From contig NZ_VRYH01000001.1 of assembly GCF_008079445.1 (NCBI RefSeq), forward strand, positions 186,001 through 250,000: 64,000 nt of DNA, in the 5' to 3' direction. The notes beneath the pieces are model-generated. The model made no database searches. It saw nothing but the letters and a program-made list of their open reading frames with translations, and was not told the DNA's origin. Below, one piece after another: positions 1 to 8,629 of this stretch; position 1 is the first letter of the stretch; each line of letters begins with the position of its first letter. Origin of the DNA: Aidingimonas lacisalsi. GTDB taxonomy: Bacteria; Pseudomonadota; Gammaproteobacteria; Pseudomonadales; Halomonadaceae. Both the position numbers and the translations under genes were made by a program.

Positions 1-99
1 GAGTTGTTGGTAAGTCATCGGCAACGCCGCCTCGGGCGCTGTCTCGAGAATCCGCCGCGCGCGGGTCGCCAGGGAAGTCTCGGAGTCATACGCCGGCAT
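1..99 (-). CDS. Unrecognised protein, N-terminal fragment cut by the window edge
   Basis: Only the first 33 codons are present; the frame is open to base 1. The start is an ATG at 97-99, preceded on the minus strand by AAAGGAG about 7 nt upstream, so it looks like a genuine gene start. The peptide begins MPAYDSETSLATRARRIL and continues through a TYQQL stretch that could open a small helix-turn-helix-like domain. That is only a resemblance, and the family cannot be named from this fragment. Confidence 0.55.
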   Translation of the reverse strand, partial: MPAYDSETSLATRARRILETAPEAALPMTYQQL

Positions 100-187
100 C
101 GGTTCGCTCCTTTTACGCCATCGAGCCACCAGTAACGTGCTTGGAGTGAGTAGCATGTCGGTGACTCGTGACTACACCTCTGGCTTA

Positions 188-814
188 TCAGTGCGATTGA
201 CGCAATGCGTCATTGAGTTTTCCCACTTGATAGATGTCATACATGTATATATCAAGTCTATAAACGATATGCGTCACCACTATCAAGGCATAGATCAAAA
301 GCATTAAGACGAGTTCATCATTGAGCCACACGAGATAATCCACCGGGACTTCATAACCTACAGTGTAAACACTCAATCCGCCTAAAAAAATCACCAAGAA
401 ACAATTAATCACAATTACCGCAAGCATGACTCCTCTAAGATCCTTTGAAGGAGGATCGGTCTTCCAATAAGGCATGTGCATAATACTTACCTTATCGCCA
501 CAAACAATCTTATGCTTTCGACGTAACAGTGATTCTACGTTGATTTCTTCCTTACCCTCCACAAAGGCAGCCAGCGCAATTCTATGGTCAAAGTTACCGC
601 CAAAAATTCGTTCTACCGACTGAATGAAGTTCGATGCATCGCCCGTTTCTTCATACTGCCTCGCCTTGAGACACAATTCCTTGTACTCTTGGCTCTTGGC
701 AGTTCGCCTCTTGTCATAGTCTCCGAAATTTTGATTATAGTGAGCCTGATACACTTGATAGATGGATATCGTAATTCCGGCATAAATCATCAAAAAAATA
801 AAATAATCAAACAC
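188..814 (-). CDS. Hypothetical membrane protein, three predicted TM segments
   Basis: A 208-residue protein I do not recognise. One hydrophobic segment lies at the very N-terminus (FIFLMIYAGITISIYQV). A polar, charged middle (about residues 25-125) holds an EETGDASNF stretch. Two further hydrophobic segments follow, near residues 130-153 and 166-187. The predicted topology places the 100-residue polar part on one face of the membrane. The start is a GTG at 814 with an AGGGTGA-like ribosome site a few bases upstream. The gene is visibly AT-richer than its neighbours and uses A/T-ending codons, which suggests acquisition by transfer. It stands alone, with about 165 bp in front of it and no operon partner. 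Confidence 0.7.
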   Translation of the reverse strand: MFDYFIFLMIYAGITISIYQVYQAHYNQNFGDYDKRRTAKSQEYKELCLKARQYEETGDASNFIQSVERIFGGNFDHRIALAAFVEGKEEINVESLLRRKHKIVCGDKVSIMHMPYWKTDPPSKDLRGVMLAVIVINCFLVIFLGGLSVYTVGYEVPVDYLVWLNDELVLMLLIYALIVVTHIVYRLDIYMYDIYQVGKLNDALRQSH

Positions 815-850
815 GCCAACTCACCCTGCTGACTTTGACAGACCGTCAAC

Positions 851-866
851 GATCAAGCACTTGATC
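851..866. repeat. Perfect inverted repeat upstream of the membrane-protein gene
   Basis: GATCAAG-CA-CTTGATC is a perfect 7-2-7 palindrome, 37 bp upstream of the GTG start of the membrane-protein gene and within its only plausible promoter region. It may be an operator, but no regulator can be assigned. Confidence 0.4.
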
Positions 867-979
867 ATCGATATAGTGCACCGATAGTGCTCCCCTGTAT
901 TGCCAAAATCAACCATCACTACACCAAGTGCGGTCTTTTACCGCACCTAAGTTTGTTATCTCAAAAATTGGCGAGCAAT

Positions 980-1753
980 CTACAATTGCCGCCGCCAACG
1001 GTTTTCGATGGTCTCGGGTTCGGACGGGCCATAGAGGGCGCGGTCATGCCCCCCGTAGCTCGCCCATAGCTGATCGCCGTAATCGAAATGCCACCACTCG
1101 CTGGGCAGATTGGTGAAACCTTCGGCGTGCATGGCGTGATAAAGCAAACGCCGGCGATCGCGTGCCTGTCGCTGGCGTGCATCGAGCGTCGTGAGGGTCT
1201 CGAAATAATCGGCGTGGGAGGCGGGTATCGCTTCGTCGAAAGCGGTCCCCATATCGAGCATCAGGCCATCGGCGTCACATAACGTCACGTCCACGGCACC
1301 GCCGGTGAGGTGGGGGCTGGGCGCCAGGGGGTCACGACTGGGCAACGACACGAATTCCCGGGTACGCCGCATCAGTTCCTGTTCATCGAGTTCGTCGTGC
1401 TTGGACTGAATCGTCGAGTAGAGCGTATCGAAGAGGTATTGCTGAACCCGCCAGGGCCGCCAGCCATCCAGCACGACCAGGCCCAGCCTCGGTGGCAAGG
1501 CGCGAGCGGCATGTAGCAGCCGCCGGTAGACCCCCTCACGCAGATAGCATTCCGCCACCGCACCCGGCAGACCCTCGCGAGCGTAGATGGGAAAGACCTT
1601 GACCGGCTCAGGGGCGAGACTGACCGGCACCAGCGGTTCGTCGCTGGCGTCAATCGGGATGTGGGAAACCACCGACCAGTCCGGGTGCGCCCGGGAAGGA
1701 ATGGCCGGGCGGGTCGACGAGGCGGCGTTCTTGCTGTCGCTATGGTCCGTCAT
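980..1753 (-). CDS. ddpX: D-alanyl-D-alanine dipeptidase (VanX/DdpX, peptidase M15D)
   Basis: A 257-residue zinc dipeptidase of the VanX/DdpX family, which cleaves D-Ala-D-Ala. The zinc-site motifs are present: SPHLTGGAVDVTL (the HxxGxAxD signature, near residues 147-159) and the C-terminal EWWHFDYG with the catalytic Glu and third zinc His. The ATG at 1753 has GGAG about 8 nt upstream. No clear signal peptide is seen, so it is probably cytoplasmic like VanX. It begins 23 nt after the TRAP large permease stop codon and is probably co-transcribed with that transporter. No vanH/vanA-like partners are present, so a role in using D-Ala dipeptide as a nutrient fits better than vancomycin resistance. 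Confidence 0.88.
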   Translation of the reverse strand: MTDHSDSKNAASSTRPAIPSRAHPDWSVVSHIPIDASDEPLVPVSLAPEPVKVFPIYAREGLPGAVAECYLREGVYRRLLHAARALPPRLGLVVLDGWRPWRVQQYLFDTLYSTIQSKHDELDEQELMRRTREFVSLPSRDPLAPSPHLTGGAVDVTLCDADGLMLDMGTAFDEAIPASHADYFETLTTLDARQRQARDRRRLLYHAMHAEGFTNLPSEWWHFDYGDQLWASYGGHDRALYGPSEPETIENRWRRQL

Positions 1754-1776
1754 GTCACGACTCCATCTCTGTTTTG

Positions 1777-3054
1777 CTATCCGAGGACGCCTGGTAACCA
1801 GAGTGTCAGTGGCGGGAAGACGATCAGCAGTACCAGCACCAGCAGTGCCGTGAGCACGAAAGGCCAGATCGTGCGGAACAGAGAAACGATTTCCAGCCGA
1901 CTGACAGCCGCCGCCACGAAGACACAGGCCCCCATGGGCGGCGTGATCAAGGCGATAGTAATGTTCAACGTGATGATGATCCCCAGGTGAACCGGATCGA
2001 TACCGGCCATCATCGCGACCGGCGAGAAGATCGGCGTCAGCAGCATCAACGCCGAGACTTCTTCCATGAACATGCCAGTGGCGAATGTCACCAGGCTGAG
2101 CATCAACAAGACCATGATCTGCTGATCGGCGAAGGGCTCCAGCAAGGCCACGAACGTCTCCGGGACTTCAGCATAGCCAAGCAGCCAACTGACGACCGAG
2201 GACGCCGCCATGATCAGGAAAATGGCCGATGTCAGCCGCGCCGTCTCGACGATCGCCGAGCGCAGCTCCGTCAACCCCAACTGCCCCAGCAGACGACCGC
2301 ACAGGGCCACATACAGCACTGTCAGGGCACCGGATTCGGTCGGCGTGACGAAGCCCATGACGATACCGGCCACGATGATGAAAGGCGCGATCAGTGCCGG
2401 CAGCGCTCCCACCGCTGCGACACCCAGTTCACGCAGTGTGGGTAGCGTACTGCGCTTGGCCAACCCATGGCGCCAGGCGTACCAGACATTCATGGCCATG
2501 AAGGCCATCCCCAGGACCAGCCCCGGAATGACACCGGCCAGGAACAGGTCACCTACCGACGTATTGGTCAGCGATGCATAGAGGATCATGAAAATGCTGG
2601 GCGGAATGATCGGGCCGATCAGAGAACTGCCGGCGGTCAGCCCGGCAGCGAAGGCCGTGGAATACCCCTCCTTGCGCATCGCCGGTACCAGCAGTGACCC
2701 TAGTGCCGACGTATCCGCTACCGCGGAGCCATTGACACCGGCGAAGAAGACGCTGGATACCACGTTGACGTGCCCCATGCCTCCGCGTAGATGACCGACC
2801 AGTAGCCGTGCCAACCCCATCAGCCGTTCGGTCAGACTGCTGGCATTCATCAGGTTACCGGCGAGGATGAACAGTGGAATCGCCATCAGCGAAAAGGCAT
2901 TGATGCCACCAAAGAATTGCTGCGGCACCATACGCGGGATCATGCCGGGATCGACGAACAGGAATCCGACCATCGCCGTGGTCAACAGCGAGATGAATAG
3001 CGGCAGCCCCAGCATGACGTGAACCAGGAAGACCGCGAGCATGGTTAGCGTCAT
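1777..3054 (-). CDS. TRAP transporter large permease (DctM family)
   Basis: A 425-residue, highly hydrophobic DctM-type subunit with about 12 TM segments, beginning MTLTMLAVFLVHVMLGLPLF. It forms the Na+-driven translocation pathway of a TRAP transporter. The start at 3054 overlaps the small permease stop by 4 nt (ATGA). The reading frame is open for another 175 codons upstream, but that part merely runs across the small permease gene and has no membrane character. The substrate is unknown; the co-encoded D-Ala-D-Ala dipeptidase downstream hints at a D-amino-acid or peptidoglycan-derived compound. Confidence 0.9.
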   Translation of the reverse strand: MTLTMLAVFLVHVMLGLPLFISLLTTAMVGFLFVDPGMIPRMVPQQFFGGINAFSLMAIPLFILAGNLMNASSLTERLMGLARLLVGHLRGGMGHVNVVSSVFFAGVNGSAVADTSALGSLLVPAMRKEGYSTAFAAGLTAGSSLIGPIIPPSIFMILYASLTNTSVGDLFLAGVIPGLVLGMAFMAMNVWYAWRHGLAKRSTLPTLRELGVAAVGALPALIAPFIIVAGIVMGFVTPTESGALTVLYVALCGRLLGQLGLTELRSAIVETARLTSAIFLIMAASSVVSWLLGYAEVPETFVALLEPFADQQIMVLLMLSLVTFATGMFMEEVSALMLLTPIFSPVAMMAGIDPVHLGIIITLNITIALITPPMGACVFVAAAVSRLEIVSLFRTIWPFVLTALLVLVLLIVFPPLTLWLPGVLG

Positions 3055-3539
3055 GCCGAGTCCTCCACGGTGGGCAACGGCGCCGGACCGTACCAGAGCG
3101 CATGCCAGGCGAGCAGAGCGAAGCCGATCGGCAATGAGAGCATCGGGATGGTACGGCTGATGCCCAGCCCCGATGAGGTAAACATCGATACCGACAGGGC
3201 GTAGCGATAACTGATGATGGCTCCGCCCACGGCCAACGTCACCGTCAGCAGCCACTGATACAGATTCAAGAACCGCGACAATCGCATCGGCAACAACCGC
3301 TCCGCCAGCGCCACACGCATGTGGCCACCTTCCACCCACACGGCACCGGCAGCCAGCATCACGCAACCGATGATCAGAAAGCGCGCCAGTTCGTCGGTCC
3401 AGATCGGTGCGCCACCCAGCAGATAACGCGTGAAGACGCCATACAGAATCACGGCCAGATCGATGAACAACAGGGTGCCGGCAATGGACAGCGACACAGG
3501 TCGACTGATCGCCAGCACGCGGGAACGCAGCGACATCAT
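3051..3539 (-). CDS. TRAP transporter small permease (DctQ family)
   Basis: 162 residues with four hydrophobic segments (around residues 15-37, 51-70, 88-108 and 130-148), the usual DctQ size and topology. It bridges the binding protein and the large permease. An AGGAA site precedes the ATG at 3539. The stop codon overlaps the dctM start, and the gene lies 71 nt after the binding-protein gene, as expected for a dctP-dctQ-dctM operon. Confidence 0.87.
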   Translation of the reverse strand: MMSLRSRVLAISRPVSLSIAGTLLFIDLAVILYGVFTRYLLGGAPIWTDELARFLIIGCVMLAAGAVWVEGGHMRVALAERLLPMRLSRFLNLYQWLLTVTLAVGGAIISYRYALSVSMFTSSGLGISRTIPMLSLPIGFALLAWHALWYGPAPLPTVEDSA

Positions 3540-3610
3540 GGTATTTCCTTGAAGACAGCGGAGGCCGGCAAGGGCTCATCCTTGCCGGTCAATCAAACAC
3601 GATGGGCGTA

Positions 3611-4654
3611 TCAGTCGTCCAGCAGGTGCGTCATGCCGGCATCTTCCAGTGCCATCTCGATCCAGCGCTGGTCGATTCCCTGCTCCTCGGTCAACCACTC
3701 CAGATACGCCGGCTGCCCGGCTTCACGGAAGGCTTCCAGGTCCGCCTCGTCGGGACGCACGATCTCCATGCCCTCCTCTTCGAGGTAGGCGATGCGTTCG
3801 TCGACCCGCTCTTCATTGTGCTCCCGAGCCATCTCGGTCGCCTCATCGACGGCCTCCATGAACGCCGCGCGAAGATCCTCGTCCCAGCTATCGATCATGT
3901 CACCGTTACCGACCAGAAACTGGTCCGAATACTGGATATTGGCCAGGGTCAGGTGATCCTGCACCTCATAGAGGCTGCCCATGATGATATACATCGGCGG
4001 ATTCATCTGGCCATCGGCGACACCGCTACGCAAGGCGGTATAGACTTCGGTCCAGGGAATCGGCGTGCCCGACGCCCCGAACGATTCATAGAGCGCCACC
4101 TGGCTGGGGTCCATGGCACGGAAGCGCAAGCCTTCGAAATCATCCGGTGAATGGATCGGCCGTTCGTCGTTGGTGAAGGCCAGGAAACCACCCTCCTCGA
4201 CCACGGCCAGCATCTCGATACCGGTCCGTTCATGCAGTGCCGCTTCCAACTCCTGCCAGTACTCCCCCTCATCGAAGAACTCGCGCGCGTCCCCGAAATC
4301 ATCGAACAGGAAGGGAATGGCACTGACGAAAATTTCGGGCACCAACGGTGACATCCCCGCAAACGACGCGATGTTGAGGCTCGGGGAGTTCATGGTCTGC
4401 TCCATGCGCTCCTGTTCCTCACCCAACTGACTATTGGGATAGAGATTCAATTCAATCTCGCCGTCGGTTTTTTCCTCCACCAGCGTCTTGAGATTGGTCG
4501 CGAATACATGCACGGCATTCTTCTCGGGGTCCGGTGCCCCGTTATATCCCAGATCCACGGTCGTAGCGGCCTGTGCCGTACCCACCAACGTCATGCTGCC
4601 CAGCAGGCAAGCGCTAGCCAGCGCGGTAAGGGGAAAGCGCGGTGTGACTGTCAT
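3611..4654 (-). CDS. TRAP transporter solute-binding protein (DctP family)
   Basis: A 347-residue periplasmic binding protein. A signal peptide ends near ...VGTAQA, followed by a DctP domain with the typical central block LRFRAMDPSQVALYESFGA, which contains the Arg that usually grips a substrate carboxylate. The start at 4654 (MTVTPRFPL) has AAGGAGA 9 nt upstream; an in-frame ATG 12 codons earlier lacks a site and would spoil the signal peptide. The mature protein is strongly acidic, as expected in halophiles. First gene of the dctPQM-ddpX unit. Confidence 0.9.
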   Translation of the reverse strand: MTVTPRFPLTALASACLLGSMTLVGTAQAATTVDLGYNGAPDPEKNAVHVFATNLKTLVEEKTDGEIELNLYPNSQLGEEQERMEQTMNSPSLNIASFAGMSPLVPEIFVSAIPFLFDDFGDAREFFDEGEYWQELEAALHERTGIEMLAVVEEGGFLAFTNDERPIHSPDDFEGLRFRAMDPSQVALYESFGASGTPIPWTEVYTALRSGVADGQMNPPMYIIMGSLYEVQDHLTLANIQYSDQFLVGNGDMIDSWDEDLRAAFMEAVDEATEMAREHNEERVDERIAYLEEEGMEIVRPDEADLEAFREAGQPAYLEWLTEEQGIDQRWIEMALEDAGMTHLLDD

Positions 4655-4764
4655 AGATAGAGTCTCCTTGTTGTTGTCACTCGATGTCATGCAAGCCGGA
4701 ACCCATTGGCAACACCGGTCGTCACTTACATGGAAGAGCGTTGTGCCAACGCTGTACCGGCAGC

Positions 4765-5751
4765 CTAGGTATTGATCTGTTGACTATGCAATGCCGATTG
4801 CGTTGTCTTTTTTGCAACATCAAGCGCATCCAACAGACGCGGAGCATCGGCATTGAAGAAGCGCATGCCACGACGCAGGTGCGCGACACAGGCATCGGCC
4901 GCAACCGTCAACTCGTGTCCCGTGCGGCTGACGATCTGGGCCCGGGCACCACTCAAGGCCGGATGCGACATCGGCAGCACCCGCATATCGCCGTTGCGCA
5001 ACTCTTCCATGACGGTGAGTTCCGGCATGAATGTCACCCCCATTCCCGAACGAACGAAGTTCTTCAGCACGGCGACCGAGTTGGTATGCAGGCGCGACTT
5101 CAGGTGCACACGCTCCTGCTGCGCGACCATGTTGACCATCTGGCGCATGCCGAAGGGGTTGTCCATCAGGCCCAACGGCCAGTCGACCAGATCCGCCAGC
5201 GCGATGGGCCGCTCGAGGGCCAGCAGGGGATGATCGGGCGGTACGATCAAGTCGAGTGGCTGCCGGGTTTCCACGTGGCAATCCAGTAGCGGGTCGACGG
5301 GCGGGGCATACAACAATGCCAGGTCGACCTCTCGGTCCTTGACCAGTGACATGGCCTCATTGACGCCCGCCATGCGCACTTCGAGCTCGATGCCCTGGAA
5401 CGCAGACATGAAGGTTTGCAGTGGTGCGGAGATCAGGTCGGCGATGAACCCCTCGCCCACGGCGATCCTTACCTCACCGCCTTCCAGCGACTGGATCGCC
5501 ATCAACCGTGACAGCACGGCTTCTTCTGCGGCACGCTGGGTATGGTGATACTCGATCAGCAGCTTGCCCGCCTCGGTGGCGCGCATGCCACTACCATCGC
5601 GCTCGCACAGGGTCACACCGAGCGTCTCTTCCAGCGCCTTGATCTGACGGCTGACCGCTGACGCATCGACATCGAGATGAACCGCAGCGCGCCGTAACGA
5701 ACCGCGCCGGATGACTTCGTTGAGATATCGCAGGCCACGCTGATTGATCAT
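4765..5751 (-). CDS. LysR-family transcriptional regulator
   Basis: 328 residues. The N-terminal winged helix-turn-helix (about residues 1-60) includes RRAAVHLDVDASAVSRQIK, and a LysR substrate-binding domain follows (about 90-300). The start at 5751 gives the standard LysR length; an in-frame extension upstream reads into the end of nrdJb. It is 8 nt downstream of nrdJb, so it may be read from that operon, and lies 110 nt upstream of the TRAP operon in the same direction. It is the best candidate regulator of the TRAP/dipeptidase genes, by position only. Confidence 0.85.
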   Translation of the reverse strand: MINQRGLRYLNEVIRRGSLRRAAVHLDVDASAVSRQIKALEETLGVTLCERDGSGMRATEAGKLLIEYHHTQRAAEEAVLSRLMAIQSLEGGEVRIAVGEGFIADLISAPLQTFMSAFQGIELEVRMAGVNEAMSLVKDREVDLALLYAPPVDPLLDCHVETRQPLDLIVPPDHPLLALERPIALADLVDWPLGLMDNPFGMRQMVNMVAQQERVHLKSRLHTNSVAVLKNFVRSGMGVTFMPELTVMEELRNGDMRVLPMSHPALSGARAQIVSRTGHELTVAADACVAHLRRGMRFFNADAPRLLDALDVAKKTTQSALHSQQINT

Positions 5752-5758
5752 TCCGGAC

Positions 5759-6499
5759 TCATCCGCATTTCGACCAACCGCACCCCGAGTAGCAAGTCGG
5801 GCAGCCATCCATCATGATCAGCTCACCATTGCACTCCGGACAATATCCGACGACAGCGGGGCCGCCGGCCGCCGCTTCGGCCTGCTGCTCCTGACGTGCC
5901 ACTTCTTCCGGCTCGGGAGCCTGCCAGGGAGTCCCGTGCGTGAGCCGGTGCGCATAGCGCCTGACCAGTTCCGCCACCGGTACCTGATTGCCATCGATAT
6001 CGACGAAGCCGCGACGATAGAGAATCTGTTGAATGGACCAGGCAATCGCCGCCACCTCGGAGTCGTGAAACATCGGCTTGCCCCAGCGGTTAACGCCGCA
6101 GCGCACCAGCCCCTTGTCCCAGGCCACCTTGCGCAGATCAGCCAGTGCCTGGGTGACGTATCCGCCCCGCGCTGCCAACGACAGGCTGCGCATGGTGGCG
6201 GTGATCCACTGATGCTCGCTGGAAAGCTGGCCAGAGGGAAAGAAGAATTCCACCGGCCGCTCGATTACCACACGCTGGCCATCCAATACACCCTCCACCG
6301 GCATGAACGAGACCAGGACATAGACCTTCTTGCGTCCCTCGGCACCGATATAGGCGATTTTCTCCGAGACGGCTTCCAGCGTGCCTTCCGGGCGGGAAGG
6401 AATACGCACCGTCAAAGGGTCCTCGTCTGCCAGCGGCGGCGTTGCCGCGGGCTGCCTGACGCGGTAGGAGACGATCTTCGATTGGATCTCGACGGCCAT
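5759..6499 (-). CDS. nrdJb: Class II ribonucleotide reductase, small C-terminal part NrdJb
   Basis: A 246-residue partner of NrdJa, the split form of adenosylcobalamin-dependent ribonucleotide reductase known from Pseudomonas. The C-terminus is cysteine-rich (CPECNGELIMMDGCPTC, then CGWSKCG), consistent with a zinc ribbon and the terminal redox cysteines that re-reduce the active site. AGGAGC precedes the ATG. The gene begins 18 nt after nrdJa on the same strand, in one operon. Confidence 0.87.
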   Translation of the reverse strand: MAVEIQSKIVSYRVRQPAATPPLADEDPLTVRIPSRPEGTLEAVSEKIAYIGAEGRKKVYVLVSFMPVEGVLDGQRVVIERPVEFFFPSGQLSSEHQWITATMRSLSLAARGGYVTQALADLRKVAWDKGLVRCGVNRWGKPMFHDSEVAAIAWSIQQILYRRGFVDIDGNQVPVAELVRRYAHRLTHGTPWQAPEPEEVARQEQQAEAAAGGPAVVGYCPECNGELIMMDGCPTCYSGCGWSKCG

Positions 6500-6517
6500 C
6501 AGACTGCTCCTCGTCTA

Positions 6518-8629
6518 TTACCATTTACCATAGGTGCCCTCCTTCAACGCATCGTAGAGATTGGCAGCGGTGTGCTCTTCCCCGTCATAGATCACTTTTT
6601 CATCGCCCTTGAGTTCCAGCGTCTCGCCGTTTTCCAGTTCGAAGACATAAGTGGTGTTCTGCAAGTCCGTCTCGCGAACCAGCACCCCCTGGAAGGCCTC
6701 GGGATTGAAGCGGAAGGTCGTGCACCCCTTGAGGCGTTTCTCATAGGCCTGCAGATAAAGATCCTTGAACTGCTCATAAGGAAAGTCGGTGGGCACATTG
6801 ACGGTCTTGGAGATCGCCGAATCGATCCAGGTCTGTGCCGCCGCCTGCACTGCCACGTGCTGTTCGGGAGTGACCGCCGCGGCCGTCACGAAATAGTCGG
6901 GCAGGTCGCTCTCCACGGCGTCCGGCGCGACGAAATGGCGATAGGCCGCCAGCTCGAAGGACACGACTTCTACCTGGTCCTTGGTCTTCTTCCCCGAGCG
7001 GATGACGTTGCGGAAATAGCGATGCGAGAAAGACGGCTCGATGCCGTTGGACGCGTTATTACCCATCGACAGGCTGATGGTACCGGTCGGTGCAATCGAT
7101 GAGTGATGGGTAAACCGTGCCCCCTGCTCGGCCAGGGCGGCCACCAGCTCGGGCTCGACCTCGGCAATCTGGCGCATGTACTCGCTATAGCGGGCATGCA
7201 GGATGCGCCCGGGCACCCGGTCGCCGACTTCATACCCGTCCGTCTTGAGCTGCGGCCGATCACGCAGCATCTTCGGCGTGATCGCGAACGACTCCGCCAG
7301 CACCGGTGCCATGCCTTTCTCACGTGCCAGCTCCAGTGCCTGACGCCAGCCTTCGACTGCCAGCACACGGCCCAGCTCGTCGGTGAACGTGAGCGATTCC
7401 GGCGATCCATACGGCATCCTGAGCATGGTCAGCGTCGACCCCAACCCCAGGAAGCCCATGCCGTGACGACGCTTGGCCTCCAGTTCACGCCGCTGCCCTT
7501 CCAGCGGCAAGCCGGCGATCTCCACCACGTTGTCGAGCATGCGCGTGAAGATCGCCACGACCTGGCGATAGCGATCCCAATCGAAACGCGCCCGGTCGCT
7601 GAACGGCTCCAGCACGAACCGCGTCAGATTGACCGACCCCAGCAGGCAGGCGCCCTCGGGAGGCAATGGCTGCTCACCGCAGGGATTGGTCGCGCGTATC
7701 TCCTCGCAGAACCAGTTGTTGTTCATGCGGTTGACCTGATCGATCAGGATGAAGCCCGGCTCGGCATAGTCGTAGGTCGCGCGCATGATGGTATCCCACA
7801 ACGCCCTGGCCTTGACGGTGCTGACGATTCGGCACGCCACCCGGCCCTCGTCATCGACGGTATAGCCCTCTTCAACGACAGGCCAGTCACGGTAGATGAT
7901 GTCGTCGTCGGTGACGTCCGGTTTTTCGGCGGGGTGCAGGGGGAACGCCAGGTGCCAGTCGGTATCCTGCTTGACCGCTTCGATGAATTCATCGGTGATC
8001 AACAGACTCAGATTGAATTGGCGCAACCTGCCGGGTTCGCGCTTGGCCTGGATGAAGTCCTCGACATCGGGATGGCCGACATCGAACGTCGCCATCTGGG
8101 CGCCACGCCGGCCACCTGCAGAGGCCACCGTGAAGCACATCTTGTCGTGTACATCCATGAACGCCAGCGGCCCATTGGTACCGGCGCCGGCCCCGAACAC
8201 GAAGGCTCCCTTGTGCCGCAGGGTGGAAAAGTCATAACCGATGCCGGCGCCACTCTTCAGCGTCATGCCGGCATCCACCACCGAATCCAGGATATCGTGC
8301 ATGTTGTCGTGGATGGTGCGCGACACGGTACAGTTGATCAGGCTAACCGCTGGCTTGTAGTCATCGGCCCCGGCATTGGACAGGATCCGACCGGCGGGGA
8401 TCGCACCATTTTCCAGGGCCCAGCGAAACCGGGGCAGCCAGATATCGGCCTGATCGCCTTCGACGGCGGCCAGCGCCCGCGCCACCCGTTCATAGGTATC
8501 GGTCACGTTCTGCTCGACCGGCCGTTGATGGCGGTCCTTGAGGCGGTATTTGCTGTCCCAGATCTCGCGCGAAGGCGCCTGGAGCGGCACCTGATCGGCG
8601 GAGTCGAGCCCTCTAGTCGACGTATCCAT
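6518..8629 (-). CDS. nrdJa: Class II (adenosylcobalamin-dependent) ribonucleotide reductase, catalytic part NrdJa
   Basis: 703 residues; reduces ribonucleotides to deoxyribonucleotides with a B12 cofactor, independent of oxygen. Visible hallmarks are the N-terminal ATP-cone/NrdJ start (IWDSKYRLKD), the substrate loop NPCGEQPLPPEGACLLGS with the radical-site Cys, and the late block APTGTISLSMGNNASNGIEP. The start at 8629 (MDTSTRGLDSADQ) has GGAGAG upstream; an earlier in-frame ATG lies inside the leader. An oxygen-independent enzyme fits a bacterium that also carries nitrate respiration. Paired NrdR-like boxes lie about 110-160 nt upstream. Confidence 0.92.
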   Translation of the reverse strand: MDTSTRGLDSADQVPLQAPSREIWDSKYRLKDRHQRPVEQNVTDTYERVARALAAVEGDQADIWLPRFRWALENGAIPAGRILSNAGADDYKPAVSLINCTVSRTIHDNMHDILDSVVDAGMTLKSGAGIGYDFSTLRHKGAFVFGAGAGTNGPLAFMDVHDKMCFTVASAGGRRGAQMATFDVGHPDVEDFIQAKREPGRLRQFNLSLLITDEFIEAVKQDTDWHLAFPLHPAEKPDVTDDDIIYRDWPVVEEGYTVDDEGRVACRIVSTVKARALWDTIMRATYDYAEPGFILIDQVNRMNNNWFCEEIRATNPCGEQPLPPEGACLLGSVNLTRFVLEPFSDRARFDWDRYRQVVAIFTRMLDNVVEIAGLPLEGQRRELEAKRRHGMGFLGLGSTLTMLRMPYGSPESLTFTDELGRVLAVEGWRQALELAREKGMAPVLAESFAITPKMLRDRPQLKTDGYEVGDRVPGRILHARYSEYMRQIAEVEPELVAALAEQGARFTHHSSIAPTGTISLSMGNNASNGIEPSFSHRYFRNVIRSGKKTKDQVEVVSFELAAYRHFVAPDAVESDLPDYFVTAAAVTPEQHVAVQAAAQTWIDSAISKTVNVPTDFPYEQFKDLYLQAYEKRLKGCTTFRFNPEAFQGVLVRETDLQNTTYVFELENGETLELKGDEKVIYDGEEHTAANLYDALKEGTYGKW

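Noticed and set aside
980-1753. Vancomycin-resistance determinant
   Set aside because: Although VanX-like, there is no VanH, VanA or VanRS gene nearby, the host is Gram-negative, and the gene is linked to a transporter.
3055-3579. Upstream extension of the TRAP large-permease reading frame to 600 codons
   Set aside because: It overlaps the whole small-permease gene in another frame, has no membrane character and no ribosome site; the ATGA overlap at 3051-3054 is the normal start.
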